Shown: positions 45,829 to 55,905, numbered from the stretch's first letter. The stretch: DNA of 64,000 bases from Devosia sp. SL43 (GCF_021729885.1 NZ_CP063401.1:3092501-3156500), one strand, 5' to 3'. Numbers and translations are program-made. The notes: generated from the letters alone by a model not told the origin.

Positions 45829-46775
45829 GCACGGCCGACGGCGCCTTCACCGAGCATAGACACGGCGCGCTGACGGCTATGTCAGACCTGTTCTGGCGCC
45901 GGCCCAACTTGCTGGTCTTCCTGCTGCTGGTGCCGCCGCTGCTCTGGCTGGGCGTGATCTATGTCGGGGCGCTGCTGGCGCTGCTGCTGCAGAGCTTCTA
46001 CGCCATCGATGAATTCACCGGCCTCGTCGACTACGACGTGCTGACCCTCAAGACCTACCGCGAGCTGTTCAACCCAGCCAATCTCGACATCATCATCCGC
46101 ACCGTGCTGATGGCGTCGGTCGTCACGCTGGCCTCGGCCGTCATCGCCTTTCCGATCGCCTACATGGCCGCCCGCTATGTCAGGGGCAAATGGAAGGCCA
46201 TGTTCTATCTCGCGGTCATGTTGCCGCTGTGGTCGAGCTACCTGGTCAAGATCTATGCCTGGAAGCTGATCCTGGCCAAGGAAGGCATCCTCAACTGGCT
46301 CTTCGAACAGCTTCACCTGACCGGCCTCCTTGAAGCCTATCTGGCTTTGCCGGTGGTGGGCGGCGGCTCGCTGTCCATCAGCTATACCGGCACGTTCCTC
46401 GTCTTCGTCTATGTCTGGATGCCCTTCATGATCCTGCCGACCCAGGCAGCCCTGGAACGCGTCCCGGTCAACCTCACCGACGCCTCCGGCGATCTGGGCG
46501 CAACGCCTTGGCAGACCTTCAGGCATGTCATCTTCCCGCTGGCGCTGCCGGGCATCATCGCCGGCTCAATCTTCACCTTCTCGCTGACGCTGGGCGACTA
46601 CATCATTCCCCAGATCATCGGCAGTTCTCGCCTGTTCATCGGCCAGGCCGTTTACGCCCATCAGGGCACGGCCGGGAACATCCCGTTGGCCGCCGCCTTC
46701 TCCGTCGTGCCGATCGTTATCATGGGCCTTTATCTGTGGATGGCACAGCGCAAGGGGGCCTTCGATGCGCTCTGA
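45825..46775 (+). CDS. ydcU: ABC transporter permease, polyamine type (YdcU/PotB-like)
   Basis: The 316-residue protein has about six helices, with the first at residues 25-48 ([20 protein letters not shown]). The coupling loop reads [20 protein letters not shown], the EAA motif of the PotB class. The length is close to E. coli YdcU (313). It starts inside the stop of the ATPase gene (ATGA) and overlaps the next permease by 11 bp. Confidence 0.9.
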   Translation: MSTADGAFTEHRHGALTAMSDLFWRRPNLLVFLLLVPPLLWLGVIYVGALLALLLQSFYAIDEFTGLVDYDVLTLKTYRELFNPANLDIIIRTVLMASVVTLASAVIAFPIAYMAARYVRGKWKAMFYLAVMLPLWSSYLVKIYAWKLILAKEGILNWLFEQLHLTGLLEAYLALPVVGGGSLSISYTGTFLVFVYVWMPFMILPTQAALERVPVNLTDASGDLGATPWQTFRHVIFPLALPGIIAGSIFTFSLTLGDYIIPQIIGSSRLFIGQAVYAHQGTAGNIPLAAAFSVVPIVIMGLYLWMAQRKGAFDAL

Positions 46776-47577
46776 CGCCCCCCGCGCCCCGCTGGGCCTC
46801 AAACTCGCCGCCGGGGCCGGTCTCGTGTTCATGATTGCGCCGCTGCTGCTCATCTTTGTCTATGCCTTTACTACTGAGGAGCGGACCTATCAGTGGCCGC
46901 CGCCGGGCTTCACGCTGCAATGGTTCGGGGTGACCTGGGGCCGGGCCGATGTGTGGGAGGCACTGACGCTGTCGGTGCAGGTAGCGACGGTGTCCACCGT
47001 CATCGCCCTCATCCTCGGTACGCTCTGTGCTGCTGCGGTGTCGGGCAGCAGGTTCTTCGGCCGCGAGGTGATTTCGCTGCTGGTCATCCTGCCCATAGCG
47101 CTGCCGGGAATAATCACCGGCCTCGCGCTGCGCTCGGCCTTTGGGATGACCGATATCCCGTTTTCGTTCTGGACCATCGTCGTCGGCCACGCCACCTTCT
47201 GCGTGGTGACGGTCTATAACAACGCCGTCGCCCGCTTTCGCCGCACCTCAGAATCGCTGATCGAAGCCTCGATGGATCTCGGCGCCGACCAGTTCCAAAC
47301 CTTCCGCTACGTCATCCTGCCCAATATCGGCACGGCCTTGCTGGCCGGTGGCATGCTGGCTTTTGCGCTGTCTTTCGACGAGGTGATCGTAACCACCTTC
47401 ACCGCCGGGCAGCAGCAGACCCTGCCGATCTGGATGCTGGAGGAACTGGTGCGCCCGCGCCAGCGGCCGGTGACCAATGTTGTGGCGCTGGTCGTCGTGC
47501 TGGTAACGACGATCCCCATTCTCTTGGCCCTTTACCTGACCCGCGACGGCGACCAGATCGCCGGCAGCGGCAAATAA
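46765..47577 (+). CDS. ydcV: ABC transporter permease, polyamine type (YdcV/PotC-like)
   Basis: The 270-residue protein has about six helices starting [20 protein letters not shown]. The segment [20 protein letters not shown] and the EAA loop [20 protein letters not shown] are typical of PotC. The size matches E. coli YdcV (264). It pairs with the preceding permease and ends 14 bp before the aldehyde dehydrogenase gene, so uptake and oxidation are made from one message. Confidence 0.9.
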   Translation: MRSDAPRAPLGLKLAAGAGLVFMIAPLLLIFVYAFTTEERTYQWPPPGFTLQWFGVTWGRADVWEALTLSVQVATVSTVIALILGTLCAAAVSGSRFFGREVISLLVILPIALPGIITGLALRSAFGMTDIPFSFWTIVVGHATFCVVTVYNNAVARFRRTSESLIEASMDLGADQFQTFRYVILPNIGTALLAGGMLAFALSFDEVIVTTFTAGQQQTLPIWMLEELVRPRQRPVTNVVALVVVLVTTIPILLALYLTRDGDQIAGSGK

Positions 47578-47591
47578 CCGAGGAGGAACTC

Positions 47592-49022
47592 TTGGATACC
47601 AAGATGCTGATCGGCTCGGCCTTCGAGGCCGGCACCGAAACCGAAGAGATTATCCTCAACCCCAAGACGGGTAGCGAAATTCTCAAGCTCCCCGAAGCGT
47701 CGCTGGACCAGATCGATCGGGCCGTCGGGGCGGCGAAGAAGGCCTTCACCGGCTGGTCGCGCACCACGCCCGGCCAGCGCTCGGGCTACCTGCTGCGCAT
47801 TGCCGACGCGATCGAGCGCGACGCAGCCGCCTACGCGGCGCTCGAAGCGCTCAATTGCGGCAAGCCCATCAATGCCGTGATCAACGACGAAATCCCCGCC
47901 ATCGTCGATTGCTATCGCTTCTTCGCGGGTGCCGTCCGCTCTATGACCGGCACCGTTTCGGGCGAATATCTGCCGGGCCATACCTCGATGATCCGCCGTG
48001 ACCCGATCGGCGTCGTCGGCTCCATCGCGCCGTGGAACTACCCGTTGATGATGATGGCCTGGAAGCTGGCCCCGGCCATCGCCGGCGGCAATACGGTGGT
48101 GTTCAAGCCATCTGAACAGACGCCGCTGTCGGCGCTCAAGCTGGTCAGGGCGATGGCCGATATCCTGCCCGAAGGTGTGGTCAACCTCGTGCTCGGCCGT
48201 GGCGACACGGTGGGCAATGCACTGATCAATCACCGCGACGTCGACATGATCTCCATTACCGGCGACGTGGCCACCGGCAAGAAGGTGCTGCAGGCAGCGG
48301 CCAAATCGGTCAAGCGCACCCACCTTGAGTTGGGCGGCAAGGCGCCGGTCATCGTCTATGACGATGTCGATCTCGAATCGGTGGTGACGGGCCTGCGCGC
48401 CTTCGGCTTCTACAATGCCGGACAGGACTGCACCGCAGCCTGCCGCATCTATGCCGGCGACAAGATCTACGAAAAGCTGGTGGCCGATCTGAGTTCGGCT
48501 GTCTCCACCATCAAGCTCAACGACCCCGACGATACACTCAACGAAATCGGCCCATTGATCTCCCGCCGCCAGCGCGACCGAGTGGCGAGCTTTGTCGAGC
48601 GGGCCGCCGAGCTGCCGCACATTTCCGTCACTACCGGGGGCAAGCCGGCCAGCGAGCGCGGCTACTTCTTCCAGCCCACCGTGATCGCCGGGGCAACCCA
48701 GGAAGACGAGATTGTCCGCCGTGAGGTCTTCGGGCCAGTCGTCTCCATCACCAGGTTCAAAGATCCGGAAGATGCCATCACCTGGGCCAATGACAGCGAC
48801 TATGGCCTCGCCTCATCGGTGTGGACGAAGGACGTCAGCAAGGCCATGCAGACGGCGGCCCGTCTGCGCTACGGATGCACCTGGATCAATACCCACTTCA
48901 TGCTGGTCAACGAGATGCCGCATGGCGGGCTGAAACAGTCCGGCTATGGCAAGGACATGTCGTCCTACGCGCTCGAGGACTATACGGCAGTCCGGCATGT
49001 GATGATCAATCACGGGGGGTGA
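47592..49022 (+). CDS. patD: Gamma-aminobutyraldehyde dehydrogenase (PatD/YdcW-like)
   Basis: The 476-residue ALDH-superfamily protein matches E. coli PatD (474) in length and operon position. It shows [20 protein letters not shown], the Glu in [19 protein letters not shown] and the catalytic Cys in [13 protein letters not shown]. The C-terminal [18 protein letters not shown] is typical of the aminobutyraldehyde/betaine aldehyde group. It would oxidise 4-aminobutanal from putrescine breakdown to GABA. The start is TTG 47592, because AGGAGG at 47581-47586 has ideal spacing to it; ATG 47604 is the alternative. No putrescine aminotransferase gene is adjacent. Confidence 0.88.
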   Translation: MDTKMLIGSAFEAGTETEEIILNPKTGSEILKLPEASLDQIDRAVGAAKKAFTGWSRTTPGQRSGYLLRIADAIERDAAAYAALEALNCGKPINAVINDEIPAIVDCYRFFAGAVRSMTGTVSGEYLPGHTSMIRRDPIGVVGSIAPWNYPLMMMAWKLAPAIAGGNTVVFKPSEQTPLSALKLVRAMADILPEGVVNLVLGRGDTVGNALINHRDVDMISITGDVATGKKVLQAAAKSVKRTHLELGGKAPVIVYDDVDLESVVTGLRAFGFYNAGQDCTAACRIYAGDKIYEKLVADLSSAVSTIKLNDPDDTLNEIGPLISRRQRDRVASFVERAAELPHISVTTGGKPASERGYFFQPTVIAGATQEDEIVRREVFGPVVSITRFKDPEDAITWANDSDYGLASSVWTKDVSKAMQTAARLRYGCTWINTHFMLVNEMPHGGLKQSGYGKDMSSYALEDYTAVRHVMINHGG

Positions 49023-49059
49023 TTAGGGCATCGTAATCCGGTGCCGCACCCTCGGATAG

Positions 49060-49141
49060 TCACTCTTGGGCTTGACCCGAGAGCGTTGCGCCCAAGACGC
49101 GCTCAGCAAGTGACGAACCCTCGGGTCAAGCCCGAGGGTGA
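49060..49141. repeat. Inverted pair of palindromic intergenic repeats (second family)
   Basis: A 24-bp unit at 49060-49083 recurs inverted at 49118-49141 with 21 of 24 matching bases. Each unit is also a near or perfect palindrome: CCCTCGGG-TCAAG-CCCGAGGG at 49118-49138. It lies between the ends of the convergent patD and M81 genes, where it could act as a two-way transcription barrier. Confidence 0.75.
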
Positions 49142-49168
49142 CGATCAGGTTGGAGAGGCCTAGGCCCG

Positions 49169-50602
49169 TCAATCCGCCAGCTTGCTCCACATGACCTCGG
49201 GGGACCAGGCGAAATCCTTGTCGAACGGATATTGCGGAATGGACTTGTGCTGGCGCTCCAGGCGCTCGACGAACTGATCCACCACGCCGGGCGACAGGGC
49301 CATCAGGCTCGGATTGGCGATGGGGCCGAGGTCAGGCGACAAGTAGCCCGATTTGACCACCACGATCTTGGCTGTCCTTGGGTCTAGCCCGAGCTTGGTG
49401 AAATCGGCGATGTTGTGGAACGGTCGACGGCGTGCCGCCAGCACCAGGTCGATACCGCCAATGCGAACCACGGCCTCGCGGAGGCGCGGGTCGGGCGTGT
49501 CGAGCAGGAAGACGACCTCGGCTTCGACATGAACCGGCTTGCTCGACAGGTCGAGGGTCGCGCCGATGCTTGATGTGATCGTTCGGCCAACGCCCGCCGC
49601 ATAGGCGGCGTCGGTGGCAGCCTTGTCGGTGATGCCGGCAAAGATCACGCCTTGCGCATTGCGCGCGATCAGTTCAGCCAGAACCTCTGCCCTGTCTCCG
49701 ACGCCGCCGCCGGTGGGATTGTCGCCCGACTCGGCCAGCACCACCGGCGCGGTGTCCGAGGTCACCGCCCAGGCGACACACTCCTCGATACTCCCGGTCT
49801 TGGTGCCAAACACGAAGCCCTCGCGAATGTCCCAATAGTTCTGCGCCAGGTGTCGCGCAGCCTCTGTCATCGCAGCCCGATCCGTACCGGTGATCACCGC
49901 GCAGGCGGTTGAGCGGGGCTCATCCGCCCAGACATAGCCGACCTGGAACGAGGCATCCCAGATGCCGGAAGGATCCTCGACGGCCTGGAGCTGGGTATAG
50001 AAGCTGCGCGCCGGCTCATCCTGGGTCGAGGTACGCTCGCCCGGCAGCAGTACCGGCACTGGCGCCCAGGCGACAACCGGACGCTGACCGGTTCGGAGCG
50101 CTCGGATCAGCATGGTCACCGCCCGGCGCATCGTGTCGGGCACGTCGATATGCGGCGCGGTGCGGTAGGTCGAGAAGATGTCGAGGCTGTCGACTATCTT
50201 CTGGCTGACATTGCCATGCAGGTCATAGCTGGCGGCGATGATCACATCCGGCCCGACAAGCTCACGCACGGCAGAGATGAAGTCGCCTTCGGCGTCGAAC
50301 ATGCCATCGACATGCATGGCGCCGTGCATGGCCAGATAGACGCCATCGAGCGGCAGGGCGGCCTTGATACCCTCCAGTATCTCGGCCTTCCAGCGGTGAT
50401 AGATGCTGCTTTCAACCGGTCCACCGGCAATGGCGCGGGCATGCAGCACGGTGATGAATTCTGCCGGGAAGTGGGTCAGGAAGTTGAAATAGTCATCCCG
50501 CAGCATGGACGGCCCGCGCAGCACCTTGAACTCGGCTTCGCGGATCAGGACGGGATTGTAGGTGCTGCATTCGGTATGCAGCCCGGCAACAGCGATGCGC
50601 AT
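49169..50602 (-). CDS. M81 family (MlrC-like) metallopeptidase/hydrolase
   Basis: The 477-residue protein has the two-part M81 layout. The N-terminal MlrC metal-binding domain carries AGLHTECSTYNP and AASYDLHGNVS with likely His/Glu/Asp zinc ligands; the MlrC C-terminal domain carries ESGDNPTGGGVGDRAE and GYLSPDLGPIAN. MlrC hydrolyses linear microcystin in some sphingomonads, but most members sit in rhizobial uptake clusters and have no known substrate. The ATG overlaps the stop of the upstream transporter (TGATG), so the two are translated together. A second M81 gene lies at 61424. Confidence 0.88.
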   Translation of the reverse strand: MRIAVAGLHTECSTYNPVLIREAEFKVLRGPSMLRDDYFNFLTHFPAEFITVLHARAIAGGPVESSIYHRWKAEILEGIKAALPLDGVYLAMHGAMHVDGMFDAEGDFISAVRELVGPDVIIAASYDLHGNVSQKIVDSLDIFSTYRTAPHIDVPDTMRRAVTMLIRALRTGQRPVVAWAPVPVLLPGERTSTQDEPARSFYTQLQAVEDPSGIWDASFQVGYVWADEPRSTACAVITGTDRAAMTEAARHLAQNYWDIREGFVFGTKTGSIEECVAWAVTSDTAPVVLAESGDNPTGGGVGDRAEVLAELIARNAQGVIFAGITDKAATDAAYAAGVGRTITSSIGATLDLSSKPVHVEAEVVFLLDTPDPRLREAVVRIGGIDLVLAARRRPFHNIADFTKLGLDPRTAKIVVVKSGYLSPDLGPIANPSLMALSPGVVDQFVERLERQHKSIPQYPFDKDFAWSPEVMWSKLAD

Positions 50603-51789
50603 CAGAGCACTCCGGGAATATTGGCTTCGGGATTGACGGTGGGTGGCTTCGGTTTGACGGCAAGCCGGCCACTGAGAAACAGGCTGACCAGCAGCACCGG
50701 CACGAGGCAGGCAATGCCCCACCGGATATCGGCATGTTCGGCGACGAAGCCGATGACCGGCGGGCCGACGAGAAAGCCGAGCAGCGCGACGAAACTCAGC
50801 GTCGCCACATTGGCAGAGGCGGGGCGGTCGGTCAGGCCCGCGGCAGCGGTCACCGCCAGTGGGAAGCCCACCGAAACGCCGAGGCCGATAATGCCGAAAC
50901 CGACAAGTGCCAGCGGCGTATTGGGCGCGACATAGAGCATGGCGGCTCCGATGACCGCCAGCACGCCGCAGATGCGGGCCGTGTTGACGGCGCCAAAGTG
51001 CCTCTTGAGCGTGTCGCCGCCAAAGCGTCCGGCCGCCACCATCATGGCAAAGACCGCATAGCCAAGCCCGACCGTACCGGCGCCGGCTCCCAACGCATCG
51101 CGCAGGAAGATGGCTGACCAGTCCGCCATGGCGCCCTCGGTCATGGTGATGCCGAAGACGAAGCAGCAGATGCCCAGCAGCGTCCAGCTCGGCAGGGCCC
51201 ATGCCGAACGCTGCCCTTCGATTTTGGCCGCTTCTACGGGATAGACTGGCAGGGCAGTGGCCACCAGCAGCGCCAGCGGCAGGACTACGATAGCCACCAG
51301 CGGTATGGCCCAGCGGGCTTCGAGGCCGAGCGAGGCCAGGCCAGAACCGAGCAGGCTGCCCACCATGATGCCAACGGACCAGCAGCCGTGTGACGTGGTC
51401 ATGATCACGGCGCCGGTGTTCTTCTCCACCGCATCGGCCTGCACATTGAGACCGAGCTCGACGAACGACAGCGAGGAGCCCGCCAGCATCAGCGCGACGA
51501 AGAGCAGCGCAGGGCTGGGGGCTAAGGCCGGCAGGCTGGTGGCGAGCGAATAGAGCACCATGCCGACAATGATCGCCGTTCGCGGTCCGATTTTGCCGAC
51601 TATAGGCCCGGCGAAGGGCAGGGTGATCAGTGTGCCGCAGGGCAGGCCCAGCAGTGCGAAGGCCAGACCCGCCGGGCCAAGACCGAGCGACTGTTGCACA
51701 TCGGGAATACGCGGCAACCATGACCCAAAGGCAATCGGCTGCAGGAAGAAGATCAGCATGGTCAGGCGCTGGGGGGAGAGGGAAGACAT
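50602..51789 (-). CDS. Major facilitator superfamily transporter
   Basis: The 395-residue protein has about twelve hydrophobic segments: SPQRLTMLIFFLQPIAFGSW at the N-terminus, the MFS A-type region LPFAGPIVGKIGPRTAIIVG between helices 2 and 3, and a matching second half. It resembles the YbjJ/FucP-like sugar MFS group (FVELGLNVQADAVE, a segment of the kind found there). ATG 51789 is chosen; an in-frame GTG at 51801 has no better ribosome site. It is coupled to the M81 gene, so it may carry the M81 substrate or product. Confidence 0.83.
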   Translation of the reverse strand: MSSLSPQRLTMLIFFLQPIAFGSWLPRIPDVQQSLGLGPAGLAFALLGLPCGTLITLPFAGPIVGKIGPRTAIIVGMVLYSLATSLPALAPSPALLFVALMLAGSSLSFVELGLNVQADAVEKNTGAVIMTTSHGCWSVGIMVGSLLGSGLASLGLEARWAIPLVAIVVLPLALLVATALPVYPVEAAKIEGQRSAWALPSWTLLGICCFVFGITMTEGAMADWSAIFLRDALGAGAGTVGLGYAVFAMMVAAGRFGGDTLKRHFGAVNTARICGVLAVIGAAMLYVAPNTPLALVGFGIIGLGVSVGFPLAVTAAAGLTDRPASANVATLSFVALLGFLVGPPVIGFVAEHADIRWGIACLVPVLLVSLFLSGRLAVKPKPPTVNPEANIPGVL

Positions 51790-51823
51790 GCTATTTGCCA
51801 CGAGTGTTGTTCAAACCGACCGG

Positions 51824-51923
51824 GTCATTCCGGCGAAGGCCGGAATCCATGTCCGGAATTCTTCTTGAACGCCGGCGTCTGGGAACGCATTCGGACATGG
51901 ATCCCGGCCTTCGCCGGGATGAC
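51824..51923. repeat. Inverted pair of palindromic intergenic repeats (third family)
   Basis: A 32-bp unit at 51824-51855 is repeated inverted at 51892-51923 with 30 of 32 matching bases. The core CCGGCGAAGGCCGG is itself near-palindromic. The GTCATTCCGGCGAAGGCCGG unit is a well-known scattered repeat in many proteobacteria. It separates the MFS gene from the upstream NTF2-like gene, both on the minus strand. Confidence 0.85.
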
Positions 51924-51940
51924 GTCGTGGTCGCTCACGT

Positions 51941-52420
51941 CTACTTCCCCATTGGATACGGCAGATACCCCGCAAACCCGGTCAGCTTCCACACGCCCCC
52001 CATCTTCCGGCAGAAATACAGCGTCTGCCAGTTGAGCACGTCCTTGCCGCCATCGGTCAGCTTGATCTCGCCGTCGAACTTCTTGTGGGCGATTGCGATG
52101 TCGCCGTTGATCTCGATCTCGGTTAGCGACGTCGCGCGGTGGATGCCTGCGAGCACATCCTCGGCATAGTCGAGCTTCTGGCTCTCCCTGGCCTGGCGGA
52201 TCCAGTCGTCGCGATAGGCCTCCAGCGTCGGGAAGCTGATGCGCCAGTCATCAGGATTGCCCGACTTGCCGCCGTTGATGCCGAGGAAGCCTTCCTTGAT
52301 GAAGTCGCCATCGACCATGCTCCAGTCGGCCGCGACGAAGGCGGCGATGTCGCGCTCGACCAGCATGGTCCAGATCTGGCTGCGGTCGGGATCATCGGAA
52401 AATGGGTTGGTGCTGGTCAT
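51941..52420 (-). CDS. NTF2-like (SnoaL/DUF4440-type) protein of unknown function
   Basis: The 159-residue protein has an early helix pair (RSQIWTMLVERDIAAFVAAD, then WSMVDGDFIKEGF) and a beta-sheet end (FCRKMGGVWKLTGFAGYLPY). This is the cone-shaped fold of the NTF2/SnoaL superfamily, which includes small enzymes and ligand-binding proteins. No catalytic residues can be assigned. The start at ATG 52420 gives a compact domain. It lies upstream of the MFS-M81 pair on the same strand but is separated by the inverted repeat. Confidence 0.7.
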   Translation of the reverse strand: MTSTNPFSDDPDRSQIWTMLVERDIAAFVAADWSMVDGDFIKEGFLGINGGKSGNPDDWRISFPTLEAYRDDWIRQARESQKLDYAEDVLAGIHRATSLTEIEINGDIAIAHKKFDGEIKLTDGGKDVLNWQTLYFCRKMGGVWKLTGFAGYLPYPMGK

Positions 52421-52810
52421 GCAGGGTCTCGTCTTTGACTTGGGCGTTCCGTGGGTATCAGGCGAGGTCCACAAAATGTGACCGGCGCTCTCTCATCGTC
52501 GCCATTTGTGTTCCAGATTTTCATTGGTGCAAAGAGCGCGCGATCAAACTGGTGCGCCCAAATGAATACCAATTGCGACATGGTGCGCTTTCCCATGTGG
52601 CTTGTCCACACCCGAAATCGCTCCGAACTCGATACAAACGCCCGAAATTTCAGCAAAATGCTGCCCCTTTGAGCAAAGTGACGGGGTGGCTTAAATTGGT
52701 ATTGTCATTGTGACGGATTCGTGTTGACATTGCTTTCAGAACGATCCTAATCTTGAAAATCGTTTACATAAAGCTCGACCAATCCGAAAGAGATTGGCGG
52801 GGAAAACAGG
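52421..52810. other. Long intergenic region between NTF2-like gene and sugar operon
   Basis: These 390 bp hold no gene that I can support. They are more AT-rich than the surroundings. They contain a 10-bp inverted pair (AATACCAATT at 52565-52574 and AATTGGTATT at 52694-52703), a TGGTGC hexamer seen three times, and near the right end a probable promoter. Confidence 0.6.
52724..52751 (+). promoter_or_regulatory. Predicted promoter of the amino-sugar type operon
   Basis: A consensus -35 TTGACA (52724-52729) is followed by 16 bp and CCTAAT (52746-52751), a fair -10. The spacer contains GCTTTCAGAA, which also occurs before the RidA-like gene at 63049-63058. TTTCA...TGAAA forms a loose dyad over the -10 region. 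RpiR-type control is possible. Confidence 0.5.
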
Positions 52811-53980
52811 GTGACGGGTACAAATATGCGGGTAGGCATCATCGGCCTCGGCTATCGTCTTGGCTATCTGGCGCGGGTCTTTTCCGCCGCCCGGGATGAT
52901 TTTTCGATTGCCGGTTACGTCGATCCGGCGCCCGCCGGCCTGCCCTATGCCACCGAACACGGCGTCAACGTCGGCAAGCAGTTCGACAGCCTCGAAACGC
53001 TGCTCGACAGCGAGAAGCTTGACCTCCTGATGGTCGGTTCGCCCAATCATCTGCATCTGGGTCACATCCGCATCGGCCTCGAGCGCGGCATGAAGATCTT
53101 CACTGAAAAGCCGGTCGTCACATCGGTCGACGACACGATGGAGCTGGCCAAGCTCATCGCCCAATACGGCTCGGACAATCTGATGGTGGGCCTGGTGCTG
53201 CGCTATGCCCCGCTCTATGTCGACCTGCGCAAGGCCCAGGCTGATGGCGTGATCGGCGACATCACCTCGATCGAAGCGTCAGAGCACATTCCGCCCTACC
53301 ACGGCGCCTTCTTTATGCGCGACTGGCGCCGCTATGAGCGCTATTCGGGCAGCTTCATGCTCGAGAAGTGCTGCCACGATCTCGATCTCTATAACGGCGT
53401 CATGGGTTGCCGACCGCAATATGTGTCGAGCTTCGGCGGCCGCCGCACCTTCATTCCGGCCAACGCGCCCGCCAGTGTCGGCATCAACGACATGGAAGTC
53501 TATCATCGCAAGCCGAGCGGCTGGCAAGGTAGCGACAAGGTCTTCGACAGCGACGGCGACATCATCGACTTCCAGACGGCCATGGTGCAGTATTCCAATG
53601 GTGCCGCGCTGACCTTCCACACCAATCTCAATGTCCCCGACGATTTCCGACGATTCGCCGTGATGGGCGCCAAGGGCATGGCCGAAGGCGACTTCATCCG
53701 TAATTTCATGCGCGTCACCGATAGCCGCACCGGCGATCGTCTGGTCGACACCACCTACAAGACATCAGAGCTCAGCCAGCATTACGGCGCCGACGAGCAG
53801 ATGGCCGCCGATATCCTGACCCACATGGTCGATGGCGCGCCCTTGCCGGTATCGGTGACGGATGCCCTTGAGGCCGGCCTGTTGGCCCTCACTATGGACC
53901 AGGCGATGCGGACGCGATCGGTGATCGACATGACCCCGATCTGGCAGCGGTTCGACGCCGCCCTCGGGCGAGCGAGCTAA
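52811..53980 (+). CDS. Gfo/Idh/MocA family oxidoreductase
   Basis: The 389-residue protein has an N-terminal Rossmann domain (MRVGIIGLGYRLGYLARVF, GIG-type nucleotide site) and the family motif EKPVVTSVDDTMELAKL with the conserved Lys. The C-terminal alpha/beta domain carries GSFMLEKCCHDLDLYNGVMG, with the usual catalytic His/Asp pair. It would oxidise or reduce a sugar or inositol-type substrate with NAD(P). The start is GTG 52811 behind GGGGA, or ATG 52826. It is the first gene of the operon, ahead of the carbohydrate importer, which suggests the substrate is the transported sugar. Confidence 0.88.
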   Translation: MTGTNMRVGIIGLGYRLGYLARVFSAARDDFSIAGYVDPAPAGLPYATEHGVNVGKQFDSLETLLDSEKLDLLMVGSPNHLHLGHIRIGLERGMKIFTEKPVVTSVDDTMELAKLIAQYGSDNLMVGLVLRYAPLYVDLRKAQADGVIGDITSIEASEHIPPYHGAFFMRDWRRYERYSGSFMLEKCCHDLDLYNGVMGCRPQYVSSFGGRRTFIPANAPASVGINDMEVYHRKPSGWQGSDKVFDSDGDIIDFQTAMVQYSNGAALTFHTNLNVPDDFRRFAVMGAKGMAEGDFIRNFMRVTDSRTGDRLVDTTYKTSELSQHYGADEQMAADILTHMVDGAPLPVSVTDALEAGLLALTMDQAMRTRSVIDMTPIWQRFDAALGRAS

Positions 53981-53991
53981 GGAGAAGGCCG

Positions 53992-54879
53992 ATGACCAGC
54001 AACCGAAGCGCCGTCATTTTCGCTCTTGCCCTGCTGGCTCCGGCCCTCATCTACATTACCATCATCGTCGCCTATCCGCTGCTCGACACGATCATCCTGA
54101 GCTTCACCAATGCGGCCCTGCGACCTACCTATGATTTCGTCGGCTGGGCCAACTACCAGCGCATCTTCGGCGCCGGCGACTTCACCGAAGTCATCATCCG
54201 CACCCTGGTCTGGACCGCCTTCTCGGTGTCCATAAAGATGATCATCGGCATGTTCGGCGCGGTGCTGCTCAATGCTGCCGTGCCTGGCCAGACCCTGTTC
54301 CGCGTCCTCACCATGCCGCCCTGGATCGTTCCGATGGCGATCGGCATTTTCATGTGGAGCTGGATGTATAACGGCCAGTTCGGCATGATTTCCGGACTCT
54401 TGCAGAACTTTGGCATCTCCGATGGGCCGGTCGCCTGGCTCGCCTATGGCCATACCGCCTTCTGGGCCACCATCGTCACCGACGTGTGGATCGGCGTGCC
54501 GATGGTCACCATCTATTTCCTGGCCGCGATGCAGTCGATTTCCAAGGATCTCTATGAAGCCGCCTGGACCGATGGCGCAGGCCGCTTCTACCGCTGGCGC
54601 CGGATCACGCTGCCGCTGATGTTGCCGGCCATCATCACCATGAGCCTGCTTTCGCTCATCGCGACCTTCAACTCGTTCGACATCATCTACATCCTGACGC
54701 GCGGCGGCCCATCGGGGGCCACCACGACGATGATCATCGACACCTACAATACCGCCATGGGGTCCCGTAAATACGGCGAAGGCGCCGCCCGTGCCGTGGT
54801 CATCTGCATCTTCGTCTCGATTTTCTGCCTCGTGTATTTCCGCGCCGTTCGCCGGCTGTCGCAGGGAGAAGCCAAATGA
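53992..54879 (+). CDS. Carbohydrate ABC transporter permease, MalF-type
   Basis: The 295-residue protein has six predicted helices starting SAVIFALALLAPALIYITII. The coupling loop EAAWTDGAGRFYRWRRITLP is a clear EAA motif of the CUT1 sugar family, followed by a last periplasmic segment (ILTRGGPSGATTTM) typical of MalF/UgpA-like permeases. It starts 11 bp after the oxidoreductase behind GGAGAAGG and overlaps the next permease by four bases. Confidence 0.92.
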   Translation: MTSNRSAVIFALALLAPALIYITIIVAYPLLDTIILSFTNAALRPTYDFVGWANYQRIFGAGDFTEVIIRTLVWTAFSVSIKMIIGMFGAVLLNAAVPGQTLFRVLTMPPWIVPMAIGIFMWSWMYNGQFGMISGLLQNFGISDGPVAWLAYGHTAFWATIVTDVWIGVPMVTIYFLAAMQSISKDLYEAAWTDGAGRFYRWRRITLPLMLPAIITMSLLSLIATFNSFDIIYILTRGGPSGATTTMIIDTYNTAMGSRKYGEGAARAVVICIFVSIFCLVYFRAVRRLSQGEAK

Positions 54880-55814
54880 CCGATGTTCCCCACGCCCAGG
54901 AAGTGGCCGCCGCAGACAGCCCGGCCTTGGTCAAGCCGCAGCGCAAGGCCCGCGCCCGTTCCGCCAAGGCCATGATTGACCGCTACCGTTGGTACGAAGT
55001 GGCTGCCGTTTATGCCGGCATCGCGGTGTTCTTGTTCTTTGTCCTCGCGCCGTTCATCGAGGGGTTCCTGGTTTCGCTGAAGCCGCTGTCACAGCTGTTT
55101 TCGACGCCCTATAGCTTTATTCCGAAGAACGCGTCTTTCGAATCCTACGTCAATATGTGGCGTTCGGTGCCGCTCCTGGGCCTCCACATCTTCAATTCTT
55201 TCTTCATCTCCTCGGTGGTGACGCTAATCGTCATTGTGGTGGTGGTGCCTGCGTCCTACGCGTTCGCTCGCTTCAGCTTTGCCGGTTCTGGCGCCCTCCT
55301 CGGCGGGTTCCTCGCGGTCAACATGTTTTCGGGCGCAGTTCTGCTGATCCCGCTGTTTCGCCTGATGCGCTCCCTGGGCCTGCTCAACACCTATTGGGCG
55401 ATGATCGTGCCGGGTGCCGCCTTCCTCATCCCGTCCTCCATCTGGCTGCTGCGCACCTACATGATGCGCATCCCGCGCGAGCTGGACGAAGCCGCGTGGG
55501 TCGATGGCGCATCGCGCCTCTATACCCTGCGCCGGGTCATCCTGCCGCTGGCCATGCCGGGTATCGTCGTCGTCGCGATCATGACCTTCATCGGCGCCTA
55601 TGCGCAGCAGTTCATCTTCGCGCTGACCTTCAACTCCAAGACTGAATTCATGCCGCTGCCGATCGGGCTCTTCGCCTTCTTCGGCAATCAGGAAGTGCAG
55701 TGGAACGAGCTGATGGCTGCCTCTTTCGTCGGAATCCTGCCGGTCATGATCGTCATCGTGTTCCTGCAGCGCTACCTCGTCGCCGGTCTTACCGCTGGTG
55801 CCGTGAAGCAATAG
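54876..55814 (+). CDS. Carbohydrate ABC transporter permease, MalG-type
   Basis: The 312-residue protein has a basic N-terminus of about 40 residues, then a first helix (AAVYAGIAVFLFFVLAPF). The characteristic segment VPASYAFARFSFAG and the EAA loop EAAWVDGASRLYTLRRVILP place it in the MalG/UgpE group. It pairs with the preceding permease to form the sugar channel. Its start overlaps the MalF-type stop (ATGA). Confidence 0.92.
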   Translation: MTDVPHAQEVAAADSPALVKPQRKARARSAKAMIDRYRWYEVAAVYAGIAVFLFFVLAPFIEGFLVSLKPLSQLFSTPYSFIPKNASFESYVNMWRSVPLLGLHIFNSFFISSVVTLIVIVVVVPASYAFARFSFAGSGALLGGFLAVNMFSGAVLLIPLFRLMRSLGLLNTYWAMIVPGAAFLIPSSIWLLRTYMMRIPRELDEAAWVDGASRLYTLRRVILPLAMPGIVVVAIMTFIGAYAQQFIFALTFNSKTEFMPLPIGLFAFFGNQEVQWNELMAASFVGILPVMIVIVFLQRYLVAGLTAGAVKQ

Positions 55815-55837
55815 GCCCCCGGGCCTGACAAGAACCA

Positions 55838-55863
55838 GGCTGGACCCGTTCTCGGATCCAGCC
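55838..55863 (+). promoter_or_regulatory. Stem-loop between permease and binding-protein genes
   Basis: GGCTGGA (55838-55844) pairs with TCCAGCC (55857-55863), with an inner CG/CG pair. No T-tract follows. It lies in the 91-bp gap before the binding-protein gene and may be a processing or stability element. Confidence 0.45.
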
Positions 55864-55905
55864 GAGGGAAAGCGCCTTCGGGCGTGCAACAAGGGAGACT
55901 AAAGC

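Noticed and set aside
50602..51721. Possible N-terminal extension of the M81 protein at 49169 across the MFS gene frame
   Set aside because: The extension reads as an out-of-frame shadow of the MFS gene, rich in Arg and Gly; the M81 fold starts cleanly at 50602 with a TGATG junction.
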